DNA of 64,000 nucleotides from Lutraria lutraria (lineage: Eukaryota > Mollusca > Bivalvia > Venerida > Mactridae): the NCBI GenBank assembly GCA_964023205.1, contig OZ026837.1:11943479-12007478 (forward strand), in the 5' to 3' direction. The notes under the pieces were generated by a model. It saw only the letters and a program-made list of their open reading frames with translations, searched no databases and had not been told where the DNA came from. The translations under genes were made by a program, and so were the position numbers. Of the stretch, positions 50,146-62,830 are shown one piece after another (positions within the stretch are counted from its first letter, which is position 1; each line of letters opens with the position of its first letter).

Positions 50146-51924
50146 GCGGTCATTGGGTTAAAGAAAATGTATGTTGTAAGATCTAATTAAACAACTTATA
50201 TCCTAGCAATTTTTCTCAATAGTAACATAAGAATTAATACAGATAGGAAGATCTAAAATTACCTATCTCATTTAATCGCTTTAACTTTATTAGTTATCTA
50301 TTTTTCAGACCTTTCGATAGTAAATGTATAAAAGAACTTTTAATATTATCAGTCACCTTAAGCGGATCTGACAAGAACTTAAAGGGTTTCAATTAATACT
50401 TTAAGTTAGAAATAAACATTGTTTCATCGGCTGATTTCAAATTTTATAACAAGAAATTATATTTGATTGGTTAAAATTAACTATGCGACTTAAGGGTCAC
50501 GTGAATTATAAAGAAATTGATTGGTTAGTTATTGTTGTAGAAGTTGTTTTCGTAAAGTCCTTTCCTCTAAAGGGTCATAGATTGTATAACTCAGGTAAGA
50601 AATAGATTAAATATACTTAAGAAAATAAATTGAGGAAAAGGACATCTTTTTGTTTTAGGTAAGGTAGACATTTTCGTAATTTTTTGTTTGAACTCAATTT
50701 CTTATGATTGTATATGTGTGTTGCTAGAATTCAAATTGTATGTGTATGTTGTTAAAAATCAAATTGTTTTTCTACTGTTGTATTATTTGGATAAGTTTTA
50801 ATCTAAGTAAATTTATTGTAAGTACGTACTTGCAGCAATCTTTTCGTACAACTAGTCGTTTCGTTTAATTGTGATTAGTTGGGTTAATTTAAAGTAAAAT
50901 AAACATGGAGGTTTCTGTCCGTAGAATATTTTTCCGGAATCTTTTTATTGTTATCATTCGGTGAGAATTTCAGTTTTAATCATTTTTACATGTTAGAACG
51001 TAAGATAGTGGTAAATGTGATTGAATACAGAATGTACATTGTAAAATCATCATCAATTGTTTAACTAAATCAAAGTGAAAATGACTTATTGAAACTTATT
51101 TATTGTTGAAAAAAAATTAGATACTTTAATTTAACTTGTTTGTATGATTATTATATGTAATTAAACTTATATTGGAATTTCACTTTCGATCTGTTTATGT
51201 TTATCATTTATATAGATAGATTGTACGACTCTGGTATGAAATATATTAAATATACTTAAGAAAAGAAATTGAGGAAAATGACATCTTTTTGTTTTAGAAA
51301 TTCCCCTAGAACCACCGACAACTCAAAGCAGAACATATTTATTGCAATAAAACACCATTTTTGAGCGTTCGGTTAGAATTTTTTGTTGCTTGGTATTAAC
51401 GTGTGATATTTAATCTTTGTAAATATTGTAAAATATCATTTTATGTTATTTTAGCGATTTTAACCAAGCCAGATACGTTAAGTCAGCTACCATAGTCAGA
51501 TCAGGCATGAAACTTAAAGGCAGAAACTATTCTATCAAAAAAAAACATTCCCACCCACTTCACATAATTTCCGTTTTGTAGCAATTCAGACAATGTGTAT
51601 GTCATCAAAATTATTTGTCCTGTTTTATTTATGATATCAATAAAAAGTATGAGAACTATGTGAGAATTGAGATGAAAGTTGAAGGAACAACGATAGTAAG
51701 TATTCACAGTGCAAGATTCAAGCACAAACTACTAATAACACTTGTAGGAACATCTATAATAAATAATATAATATAATATAACAAACACTTAAACACTTAA
51801 CATGTATACCATCACACAATGAGACCATTCATATCAACAATAAAATCTATACATAGGAAAAATATCTAGTAAAAGCAACCCAGAAACCAACATGTATCAC
51901 AGCATAAACACACAATCTCACAAG
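50146..51924. other. Non-coding AT-rich DNA with a 65-bp direct repeat
   Basis: No gene seen. About 65 bp (AATATACTTAAGAAAA...GAAATTGAGGAAAA...GACATCTTTTTGTTTTAG) occurs at about 50597-50660 and 51233-51297. The region from 50300 to 51300 is very AT-rich. Confidence 0.5.
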
Positions 51925-52505
51925 TTGTCAATGAACATCAACACGTAAACCAACAAGTTGTCAATGAACATCAACACGTAAACCAACGTGTTGTCAATGA
52001 ACATCAACACGTAGACCAACAATTTGTCAATGAACATCAACACGTAAACCAACAAATTGTCAATGAACATCAACACGTAAACCAACAAGTTGTCGATGAA
52101 CATCAACACGTAAACCAACAAGTTGTCAATGAACATCAACACGTAAACCAACAAGTTGTCAATGAACATCAACACGTAAACCAACAAGTTGTCAATGAAC
52201 ATCAACACGTTAACCAACAGGTTCTCAATAAACATCAACACGTAAACCAACAAGTTGTCAATGAAAATCAACACGTAAACCAACAAGTTGTCAATGAACA
52301 TCAACACGTAAACCAACAAGTTGTCAATGAACATCAACACGTAAACCAACAAGTTGTCAATGAACATCAACACGTTAACCAACAGGTTGTCAATGAACAT
52401 CAACACGTAAACCAACAAGTTGTCAATGAACATCAACACGTAAACCAACAAGTTGTCAATGAACATCAACACGTAACCAACAAGTTCTCAATGAACATCA
52501 ACATA
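51925..52505. repeat. 33-bp minisatellite, about 17 copies
   Basis: Unit CAACAAGTTGTCAATGAACA-TCAACACGTAAAC, head to tail, with few point changes. Because 33 is a multiple of three, the minus strand stays open for 184 codons (11-residue unit with LMFIDNLLVYV). One unit near 52471 is a base short. No promoter, splice site or domain supports translation. Confidence 0.9.
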
Positions 52506-55465
52506 TAAACCATATTGTGTATCGAATATTAAATCAGGTAAATATAAATGTAAAATAACCATCATTTAAATTTTAACTTTATATTTTTCTTTATTTAATG
52601 TCTGTTTAAGAAATTATGATCTCTCCTCACTTAGTTTTAATATACAGGCCTGTTTATGTACTTAAGATAAAGTTATCAGCCCGTGTATGTAACAGTTATA
52701 CATGGCAGGCACTCCCTGCAGCCAGAAGACCATCCTGCAGGCGCTGCATTGTGTCTTGATGCCATTCTGTCTGTCTGTTAAAAATGTTATCACTTTTTTT
52801 ACGATCAGGTACATTTGTATATTAATATTATCGTCTTTATTTTTCATTTGTCAATTTGCATGTTTTGTAACAATACTTCTGATATCTTGTATCAAGGACT
52901 TATGTATGTATATAAGTCCTTGCTTGTATCTATCATACGCACAAAGAAACATTTAAATCTTTTTAGACATGTTAGATTGTTTGAAAATATCGTCAACAAA
53001 CACTGAATTTGAGTTACGAATAGAACACTTGAAGATACCACTAGGGAGAACAATACGGACAATATCTTTTCATTACGCTACTATCATTTTTATGTTTTAT
53101 TTTTCAATTAGATTATTGCCAGTCAAAATCTTAGGAAGGGCATGTTTGATTTATGCATTTGTATCATCCAGCACGTCTCAAAACGATGTGGCCTAGAGTT
53201 AATTTTCTGAAATAGGATATTTGAATTCAGCTATTTAGTCGAACATTCGTGGTTAAAAGATTAAATCAGAAAAGATTGCCTATTACTATGCCATATTTTA
53301 TATAGACATCATATTACATCATCTTTACAAGTGCAATGTTTAAAGTCATACTTTAAATGTCTTTCAAATACGCTTACGAATTAAATAAGACAAATATGAA
53401 AAGCAATTAAACATAAGCATAGATCACTTTGTAGAGTGTGCATTGTTACGCTACAAGTATTAAATATGATGGTCACATAGTTTATGTATTTTTAGCAATT
53501 GATGCTTACCTAACAAAAATAGATTGCGTAATTCCTGACTGACTACCATAAATAAACCAACGCGGTTTTTCCAAAAAAAAACTCACGACTTTTTTCTTGT
53601 GAAAATGACACCGATACCACACTTTACATTATATTAAAGACGATAGCTACATTTTGCTACAGTTTTCACATATAACTGTTACATAGAATTTATTTAAACT
53701 TTGCATACTCATATCATATGATAACCGAAACATTTTAAGCGAATTGTTTGTCTAATTTAGGTTATTTCAGATCTCAAATACCATATTTTTACTTTTGGTT
53801 TATATTTTTCATTTTATTCTTAAAACTGATATTATTAAATTTAACATTTTTATCACCTTTTCCAGTTCAGAAACTGAACATTCTTCAAAATTAGGCCATT
53901 TTTCAAGAAAATTGTCACTGATTATGCAAAGAGTAAATAAATTATATATAAAAGTTTTCATTATGCCTATAACGTCTATGTTTTCATTGTTTTATTACAC
54001 CTTATTCATTTCTAAGTTTATATAGGCCTGTAGACTACATTCGGTAACCGATTAAGCATTTTATTGTCAAATCGAAACAGATCCGTCGATATGAACTATT
54101 TGAAATTACCATCTTGACATTGAGCTATATATATTGTTATAAATACTGCCAGAAATTAAAACTTAATTCGTGCGTATTTACACCAAAAGTAAATACAAAC
54201 AAGCCGAACAATTGTATAATAAAACGGAATGTCCTTATGTTGAGATCATAGACACTGCTAACTTTTTATATGTTCTATTTAAGAAAAACACAAAGTTTTC
54301 TAAGTTTATTTCATTAAATACCGGAAGATCTTTGACCAATGCGGCAAATATTTGCAGTGTGACAGATTGACATTCACATATACATTTTATTTTTCATGGT
54401 TCTGTTTAAGAAAAAAACATAAGACGTCACGAAAAAAATAGGAATACGTTGACACTATGTATATAGTTTTTTTCAGAAAATTCTTTGGAATAGTGTTACT
54501 TGTGACCGTTCACTTACGATACTTAATTCCTATGAAATTTGCAAAAAAATGATAATCCTTCATACATATTAGAGCAATTATAATGATGAACTTGCTTTAT
54601 CAAAAATATACAGTTCTTTAAATCTCATCTTGGTTTTAAAGTTTCGTCCCAAAAATGGCAAACTTTGAAATTACAACCCTTTACATTCAAAGAATATAAA
54701 AGTGCATTACCTTTTTAATGAACAGATTTTGTTCAAGACATCTCATACAGTAAGCTGTTTGACATGGCTTCTTTTAACTTCGTGTCCGTTTGAGCCTTCA
54801 GAATGGATTTTTTTAAAAATCGAATAACTGATTAGAACACGAAAAGATACCAACTAACTTCATACTATAAATAGACAAAAATGGTTTTCCTATGTGACTT
54901 GAAGTTATGCATGCATTAGGTAAATTACAACGATTCGCCCCACTCACGATTCGCCACACTGAGTGACGAATCGCTCCATATTAGCTGGAAAGCTTTAAAT
55001 ATTGCAATATTTTTTCATAAAACGCTTACGTTATGTTTATGGCATATTACTGAATACATTTTGAATTTGAAAAGATAATAATTTTTGTTTATTGAGAAAT
55101 GATATATATATGTATAATAATATCATTTTAACGCTTTGATAGTCGGTATTCAATTTGACAAAATCTGTGATATTTGATATACACATACATTGGTCCCAGA
55201 TATCATTGATTTCATAATTGGTCTGTCCAATTAAGGGGGCTATTTTATAGCTGTTGATGGAAATAATTGCCGTTTTATCACACGTTATTATTCAGAATGG
55301 ACAGTAAAGGATTTTCGAAGACTTAGAACTTAAGAATTAAAGACCTATAATCACGTGGTTTGATCGCGTTATAACGGCGGCACCCAGGAGTTCGAAGGTA
55401 AATCGTATTTTTCGTCTTTTTCGTCTTTTTTATCGAAAGTTTAAATGTTTTGATTTTTTATGTAG
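52506..55465. other. Non-coding AT-rich DNA
   Basis: No gene seen. It includes a CAAGGACTTATGTATGTATATAAGTCCTTG palindrome at 52892-52922. The short open frames here show no recognisable domain. Confidence 0.45.
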
Positions 55466-55634
55466 CCTATGTCCCAGCCAACAATTTTCCGAACCCATCG
55501 GTACCAAAAATATCACATTGTTATTGCCATAGTATGTCTAAAGACCATGCAGAGAAATTTGAAGTGAACAGTCGCAGTAAAAAGCGTGGTACTAAGGGGG
55601 AACAAGTTCAGATTTCTTTAGACAAACTTTGTCA
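55466..55634 (+). CDS. Candidate orphan exon, unrecognised
   Basis: A stretch of higher complexity between TTTTTATGTAG and a GTAACG donor, with an open frame ending in SRSKKRGTKGEQVQISLDKL. No domain recognised and no partner exon seen, so it may be chance. Confidence 0.2.
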
Positions 55635-55649
55635 GTAACGATGCTAATT

Positions 55650-56165
55650 ACAGTTTTGATTGGACCGTCATGAAACTTTTGTTGGAATGTTTATTTTAAT
55701 GATATCTTGGACAATTTCGAAAATGGGTCATCTGCATTCAAAAACTAGGTCACCAGGGCAAATTGCTAGAAAACCTTGTGAACACACTAGAAGTCATTGT
55801 TTCGCTTTGATCTTCATGAAACCTTGTCAGAATGTTTGTCTTTATAATATCTTGAACAATATCGAACATGAGTCATCTTGGGTAAAAAAAACTAGGTCTC
55901 TAGGTCAAAACTTGGAAAAAAAACCTTGTTAACACTCTAGATTTCACAGTTATAATTGGATCTTCATTAAACATTGTCAAATTGTTTGTTTTAATGATAT
56001 ATAGGTCAAATACGAATATGGGTCATCTGTGGTCAATAACTAGGTCAACCGGTAAAATCTTAGTAAAACATTGTTATGCTGTAGATGTCATGGTTTTGAT
56101 TGGATCTTCACCAAACCTTGTTAGGATGTTTGTCGATCTTAATGATATGTAGGGCAAGTTCGAAC
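55650..56165 (-). repeat. Degenerate 145-bp array, reverse orientation
   Basis: Four units with GATTGGATCTTCATGAAACCTTG-type cores at about 55655, 55800, 55953 and 56098; reverse complement of the family at 34165-35400. Confidence 0.75.
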
Positions 56166-56783
56166 TAGAGCTGGGACGGGTAGAAAATTTGTACCCGGGT
56201 ACCCGTGACCATATTACCCGCGAGTACCCCTATTCATCTCAAAAGAGTTTATTATTATATTTCTCAAACTCGTAATATGTAGATTAATGTGAATATGGCC
56301 ACAATAAGTTTGTCTGACTCTTTAAAATATTTTGGAAATATTGGCACCAATGATTTCATTTCCACACAGTTTGAGTATCTATATATTATAACAGATGTAT
56401 ACAGATATCTTTAGATATAGTTGTTTCACGAAGTTCTATTGGTGTTTGTGCGCTGACAAAATATCGCACATGCCTACAGGTATATAGCGTGTTCACTTTC
56501 GTCCCTTTTTGAGCTACACACGTTATTACGATTTATAAGAACAAGGTATATTTGACGTCATAGAAATCAGTTTGAATATAACACACCAATACATTTAACA
56601 GAGAAGACTTTGTATAAATGAATACAAACTATTTTCTATCAACACATTTCGTGCACTCAGATAAAAAAACGTGCTTCACGAATTCCTCTTATTCGTTAAA
56701 ACAAACATCTTTTATCATTGTATTTATCGCACATTCTTTCTTTTGTAATGTACATAATACATAATCCAATCATCCACACATGT
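56166..56783. other. Possible hAT-like end, otherwise non-coding
   Basis: It opens with TAGAGCTGGGACGGGTA and a TACCCGGGTACCCG palindrome (56167-56230), which resemble subterminal ends of hAT-type MITEs. I do not find the matching inverted end. No gene seen. Confidence 0.35.
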
Positions 56784-57982
56784 AAATCAAAGTACTGAAA
56801 GTACTGTCGGACTTGATTTTACCATACGAGACAAAAGAGAGAAATGTGTACCCACATCGTTCGAGCCCATACAAATATTTTAACATTTAAGATTACGAAC
56901 CGATTTTTCATTCATATTGTAATGCAGGTCATATGCATATAGGTAAATGACATAAGCTAGGGCTTTACTATAGTCCCTTTGCTAAAATTTTAAAATGAAA
57001 AAGCCTGATATTGGAAAGTTTAATGATTAGCACAATAATTGAGGACAATTTAATTGCATTAAAAACTCTTTATTGTACAAAACTAGTAAACAACACTTCA
57101 GTAACAGTAAATACAAACATTGATTCTTCTGGTTTTAACACAACAGAACATCGTCGCATTGAACACATTCAGGGTCACTCAAATCAAAAAGGTGCTGACA
57201 CAGTAGAGTAAGACCTATATGACCTATAGTTAACCCGATGTTGCATGAAATTCAGACGTGATTATGTAATTCTAAATAATCTTGCGTAAAAGGAACTCTT
57301 AAACAGTAAATTCTAAAAGCACGTATCCAGTAATTTACGTTCGTATTTAGCGACTCGAATTATTATTTTTAAGCCGCAGTTTTAACATTCAACCTTCGAT
57401 AAATCAAACTCCCCACATCGGTTACGCTTTGCTACTAGCCACTGCGGGGAGTGAGTCTATAAATAGCGATTCCGTCATCAAAATAACACTAGTTGGTGTG
57501 AATACCACGGAATACGATTAAATGAGAATTCGCTTTGCAATATTAAGAAATGTTAGAAAGGCACAAAACACACACATCGATGGTAGATTGTTTCAAATGC
57601 ATGAATACGTCCGTGGAGATTTTTCTGAACTATCGAACGAAGACCGAAAGTAGAACTACTTTTACGGCAAGATATTTTATTGGACAATGAATACGCGGTT
57701 TTAATTCTACGCATTTGAAAATCTCATGTATCTACCGACAAGCACTTATTTCGATACTTGACTCTCTCCATGTAGTTACAATAGAATGATTTGAAATGTA
57801 TTTAGATCTGACACACTTGATTGGGGAAAGATTCCAGATACTTCTATTTAAACATACCATTTAGTTACGCACTATTTCCTTTATGTGGCATTCTTTTAAC
57901 CAAGCTGTTATGGAGTCCAGCGCCAAATATAAGTCTATGATTACAAAGGACTTGATTTTGATAAAAATCAAGTCCAAAAATG
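56784..57982 (+). repeat. 1.15-kb dispersed repeat, copy B
   Basis: Same orientation as 425-1563. It has GGACTTGATTTT at 56809-56820 near the left end, and the hairpin GGACTTGATTTT-gata-AAAATCAAGTCC (allowing one extra A) at 57948-57975 at the right end. A stretch around 57405-57470 is not matched in copy A. Confidence 0.75.
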
Positions 57983-60430
57983 AACCATATAAACGATGTC
58001 CAAATGAAGGGAAGCAAATCGAATAATTGACTGTCGCCCTTTACAGATGACATCCGTTATGGGGAACTCGCTTAAGACGATCTTTCGCTACAAGCGGAAA
58101 ACATGAAGAAAGCATTTTTTCAGCGTCTTTATACATGTGCATTCATTTGGTATGATATGGTATTTCAACTTCAAATATTTATTGCAATAAAACGTACATG
58201 TTTTACAATAGCATATACATACAAACTATTTTGATACGAAATGGGACCGTAAACAGCGTAACTGACCATCTTCAAGCCATCGTATGAGAAGCGTACTTGA
58301 CATTATCTTTAGCGTCACTCTAGTGTATCAAGCTAATGCCTAGCGAATGATGAGCATATGCGTAACGTTTACGCTATACGCTCGCATACGCTGAAATTTT
58401 TTAGCATGTTCAAAAAATAAATTTGATGTAAATGCTCTTGTGCACTGTTATGCTCCTTAATATTCTGCTTGCACTGAACATTGCTCTGTAAATGAATTGA
58501 ATAGTTTTTACAATGATATGACTATGACCATGATATGTATTGACGCAGCTAGAAGATTTCAGTGCACAATGATATAATAAGGGAGATAACAAAAACAGCC
58601 AAGTTGGTACTTTCACGACTACATGTGTAGTTACCAAACATAGACCGTTAGTTATTTGGCAAGCTCGGGAATACGATGTTTTGCAGATATTGTTGCTGGA
58701 ATATTGAAAAGTAAAATTAGAACAAGGAGAGGGATACAAAACAGTACAATGAAAACATTATTCACAGTTAGTAATCCATTTGGGCTTTTTAGTCGCTTTA
58801 ATGAAGTAAAAAATACGATCTGCGATCCGCCTTCCAACTTTATGCAACTAAAATATCTGCTTTTAAATTTATAAATAGGCTGATGAATTTTGGAAACCGA
58901 ACAACTGTTCAGCTTTCCAAATCCGTCACTTGATCGGAGCGCATGAATCTTGATGCGGACCTAAATACTACGTTTATGTACATCCGTCATTTGTTAATCT
59001 AAAACTAGTTCCCGTTCCATGTTACAGTGCAAGTCCATGGAAGTTTCCATAAGTACTTTCAGTACTTTGAAAATGTGTATTTGTCATTGACGCTGCTGTT
59101 TTATTATTTTTTTCCATTTGATATTTGAAGGCCATGTTGTAATTATGTATACAAAATATATGTATATGTTACCTACGACAACGTAAAACTATTTATCATT
59201 ATTATTATTAACCCAATGTACAGTCTCTAATAGTCAACTTCAGTATCCAACATCGGTCACTGGTGGCCATATAAGAGCCGCTTGACTGTAAATCATTACA
59301 GTGTGTCAACTTACCAACTCCGATGTGCTATACTTCATCCAAACGGCCACACCTGGACAAAATCCAATGCACTTGTCTAGATGTTTGCATTGCATCATGG
59401 AGCTTCAAAGTTTATTAACATTATAACATATATAAAGCCAACATATTTGTTTTGATCAGAAATGATCACTGAACAAATATACATAAAATGGGATAGTATA
59501 ATTGGTTCAAGATGATAGAGATATGGATGTTGTATGTATGAATGTTTATGTCTTGTCTTGACAATTAAATATGGTTAAAGCAAACTTTATTGACAATTAT
59601 TATAAGAAGATTGACCACAACAATGAAACAGGACAATACGAAGTAATAAAGAAACATCATTAATGATATTCGCAGTATATACTAGTAGTAGTAAATACAT
59701 GTAGGACAAGTATCATCATTGATTCGTATAAAACAATCGCAATTAATTTGATATATTCATGAAAGAATTCAAATATTAAATCTAATTAATGTAGAATAAA
59801 AGTCTTGTGTTATGTTTTCTTTCTGATTACACGAACGTCGTCCTTCATTCTTATTAAAGGCCGTGACTCATTCTAGCATTGGCGTTCTCATCTGTTACAA
59901 TTGTCTTATATGACTGTATATAGTTATGATCTGTTACTTCAATTCAAATTGTTTTATTATGTCAAAATCACTACTGCGACAGATACCGTATTTAGTATCT
60001 TACATTTCTGAAATATCTGTAAGGACATACATGATACCAAATAGTGGAAAAAGTCAATGAAATACTAGTTGTTCATACATGTATTCGTACATGCAGAATT
60101 TTACTGTAAAATAAGGGAGATACCAAAAACAGTTTTGTGGGTACTTCTGTCTTTTACGACTAGTTACCAAACATTGACCGATATCTATTTGGCAAGTATG
60201 CAGATATTGTTACTGGAGCATTAAAAACTTTGCATACAATTAGGATTAAAATAAAACAATACTATACAACCAATATTTGAAATAAGTATTCTGTTTGGTA
60301 GATAGATAGATTATTTTATTTCCTCCAGATAAGGAGAGCATCATAACATATTTACAATAACATCAACAGAGAAAAAATAATATACTATACATACATATAT
60401 AACAGTTATACAACATAGATAAGATCTAGT
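57983..60430. other. Non-coding DNA with repeat fragments
   Basis: No gene seen. Fragments: CTAGTTCCCGTTCCATGTTAC at about 59006 (end of the MITE family at 36883) and AGTACTTTCAGTACTTTGA at 59052-59070. Two related blocks of about 80 bp (58575-58700 and 60110-60215; GGGAGATA...AAAACAG...GACTA...TAGTTACCAAACAT) are another diverged duplication. Confidence 0.45.
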
Positions 60431-62830
60431 AAATCAAGCGAACACGGGGCGGGTCAATTTTTACCATGGGGCGATAATTTTAACAAACTTGGTAGAAGTC
60501 CGCTAGACAATGCTTATACACAAAATATCTAAGCTTAGCCTTGGAACTACATGTATGCACCTGGGTCTTGTGCTCTGCATATCACCTCATGGAATTTAAC
60601 AGTTATCCCATGGCAAAATTTAAAAAAAATAGTAATTTAGTTAAATTATCATTACAGAAGTAAATTTCTGTAATAGATAAGTTATTTAGGTGCGAATCGG
60701 CTTAGACCAGGTCTAGCATTTATGAAGTATCTTAATTATTGTTTTATACTCATTCAAAATTTACTAAGATTGGAAAAATACTTATCATAAGATGAGTGAT
60801 ATTTAAGAATGTATATGTTAACAAATATTCTAGCAAAGAAAATTCTTAATTTGAAACAAATGCTTTAAGATGTCATTACTATGAAATTCCAGCTGGGGGT
60901 TCTGTAAAAATAAAACCGAAATTATATCTATCAGATGCGAACCCACACATGAATTTAACTTCATACAATTGTTCCTAATTTTGTATTTCTAGACAATGAG
61001 TTATTTACTATAGGCACAATTCAGTACTCTCACCACATTTTTAAACAAGAGGGCCATGATGGCCCTTTATCGCTTTCCAGAAAAAAGACCCGAGAGAAAA
61101 TAATCATGAGCCTATGTAAAAACAAGTCACATGGGGACGAGGCCAATTTTTACCCCAGGTCCAAAATATCTAAGCTTTGGACCTTGGGGTTTCTGACAAG
61201 ACGTTTTTTTGTAATTTCTATGTTTAAGCACATAATAAGATAGAGTAAACCTGGCCGGGGCCAATTTGACCCACGGTCCATAATTTGAACACCCATGGCA
61301 GAGGACCACTAGAAAATGCTACTTACAAAATAGCTAAGCTCTAGGCCATGTGGTTTTGGACAAAATATTTTTTTTAATTTTCCTAGTTAAGCCTATATAA
61401 AATAGATTAAACCCCGGGTTGAGCTAACTTTGACCCATCGGGTATAATTTGAACAAACTTGATACATGACCACTAGACAATGCTACATACAAAATATCTA
61501 AGGTCTATATGCCTTGAGGTTTTGGACAAGAAGATTAAAAAAATTCACATATATAAGCCTATGTAAATCAAGAGACCCGCGTGGGCAGGGCCAATTTCTA
61601 CCCCAGGGCCATAATTTGAACAAACATGGTCCACTAGAAAATATTACACCTGAAATATCTAAGCTCCAAGCCTTGAGGTTTCAGAAAGAAGATTATTTAA
61701 ATTTTCCTATATAAAATAGAGTAAACCCTGGGGTCATAATTTGAACAAACTTGGTAGAAGTCCACAGGACAATAATACACTCAAAATAACTAAACTCTAG
61801 GCCTTGTGGTTTTTGACATGAAGATTTAAGTCTATATAAGTCTACATAAATCAAGCGAACACGGGGCGGGTCAATTTTTACCATGGGGCGATAATTTTAA
61901 CAAACTTGGTAGAAGTCCGCTAGACAATGCTTATACACAAAATATCTAAGCTTAGCCTTGGAACTACATGTATGCACCTGGGTCTTGTGCTCTGCATATC
62001 ACCTCATGGAATTTAACAGTTATCCCATGGCAAAATTTAAAAAAAATAGTAATTTAGTTAAATTACCATTACAGAAGTAAATTTCTGTAATAGATAAGTT
62101 ATTTAGGTGCGAATCGGCTTAGACCAGGTCTAGCATTTATGAAGTATCTTAATTATTGTTTTATACTCATTCAAAATTTACTAAGATTGGAAAAATACTT
62201 ATCATAAGATGAGTGATATTTAAGAATGTATATGTTAACAAATATTCTAGCAAAGAAAATTCTTAATTTGAAACAAATGCTTTAAGATGTCATTACTATG
62301 GAATTTCAGCTAGGGGTTTTATTTCTGTAAAAATAAAACCGAAATGATATCTATCACATTCGAACTCACACATGACTTTAACTTCATACAATTGTTCCTA
62401 ATTTTGTATTTCTAGACAATGAGTTATTTACTATAGGCACAATTCAGTACTCACCACATTTTTAAACAAGAGGGCCATGATGGCCCTTTATCGCTTTCCA
62501 GAAAAATCAAGAGACCCGCGTGGGCAGGGCCGATTTCTACCCCAGGGCCATAATTTGAACAAACATGGTAGAGGTCCACTAGAAAATATTACATCTGAAA
62601 TATCTAAGCTCCAAGCCTTGAGGTTTCAGAAAGAAGATTTTTTAAATTTTCCCATATAAAATAGAGTAAACCCTGGGGTCATAATTTGAACAAACTTGGT
62701 AGAAGTCCACAGGACAATACTACACTCAAAATAACTAAGCTCTAGGCCTTGTGGTTTTGGACATGAAGATTTAAGTCTATATAAGTCTACATAAATCAAG
62801 CGAACACGGGGCGGGCCAATTTTAACAATT
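60431..62830. repeat. Complex tandem array with AGGGCCATGATGGCCCT hairpin
   Basis: The block starting AAATCAAGCGAACACGGGGC is found at 60431, 61848 and (partly) 62793. The 650 bp from 60431 to 61083 are repeated almost unchanged at 61848-62505, including the ACAAGAGGGCCATGATGGCC end. The 290 bp starting AAGAGACCCGCGTGGGCAGG at 61568 recur at 62507. Within this are shorter degenerate units (CATAATTTGAACAAACTTGG...AAAATATCTAAGCTC...CCTTG-GGTTT). Near-identity of the big copies points to recent local duplication. Confidence 0.85.

Noticed and set aside
51925..52505. CRISPR-like array
   Set aside because: Units are head to tail with no spacers, in a eukaryotic setting; it is a minisatellite.
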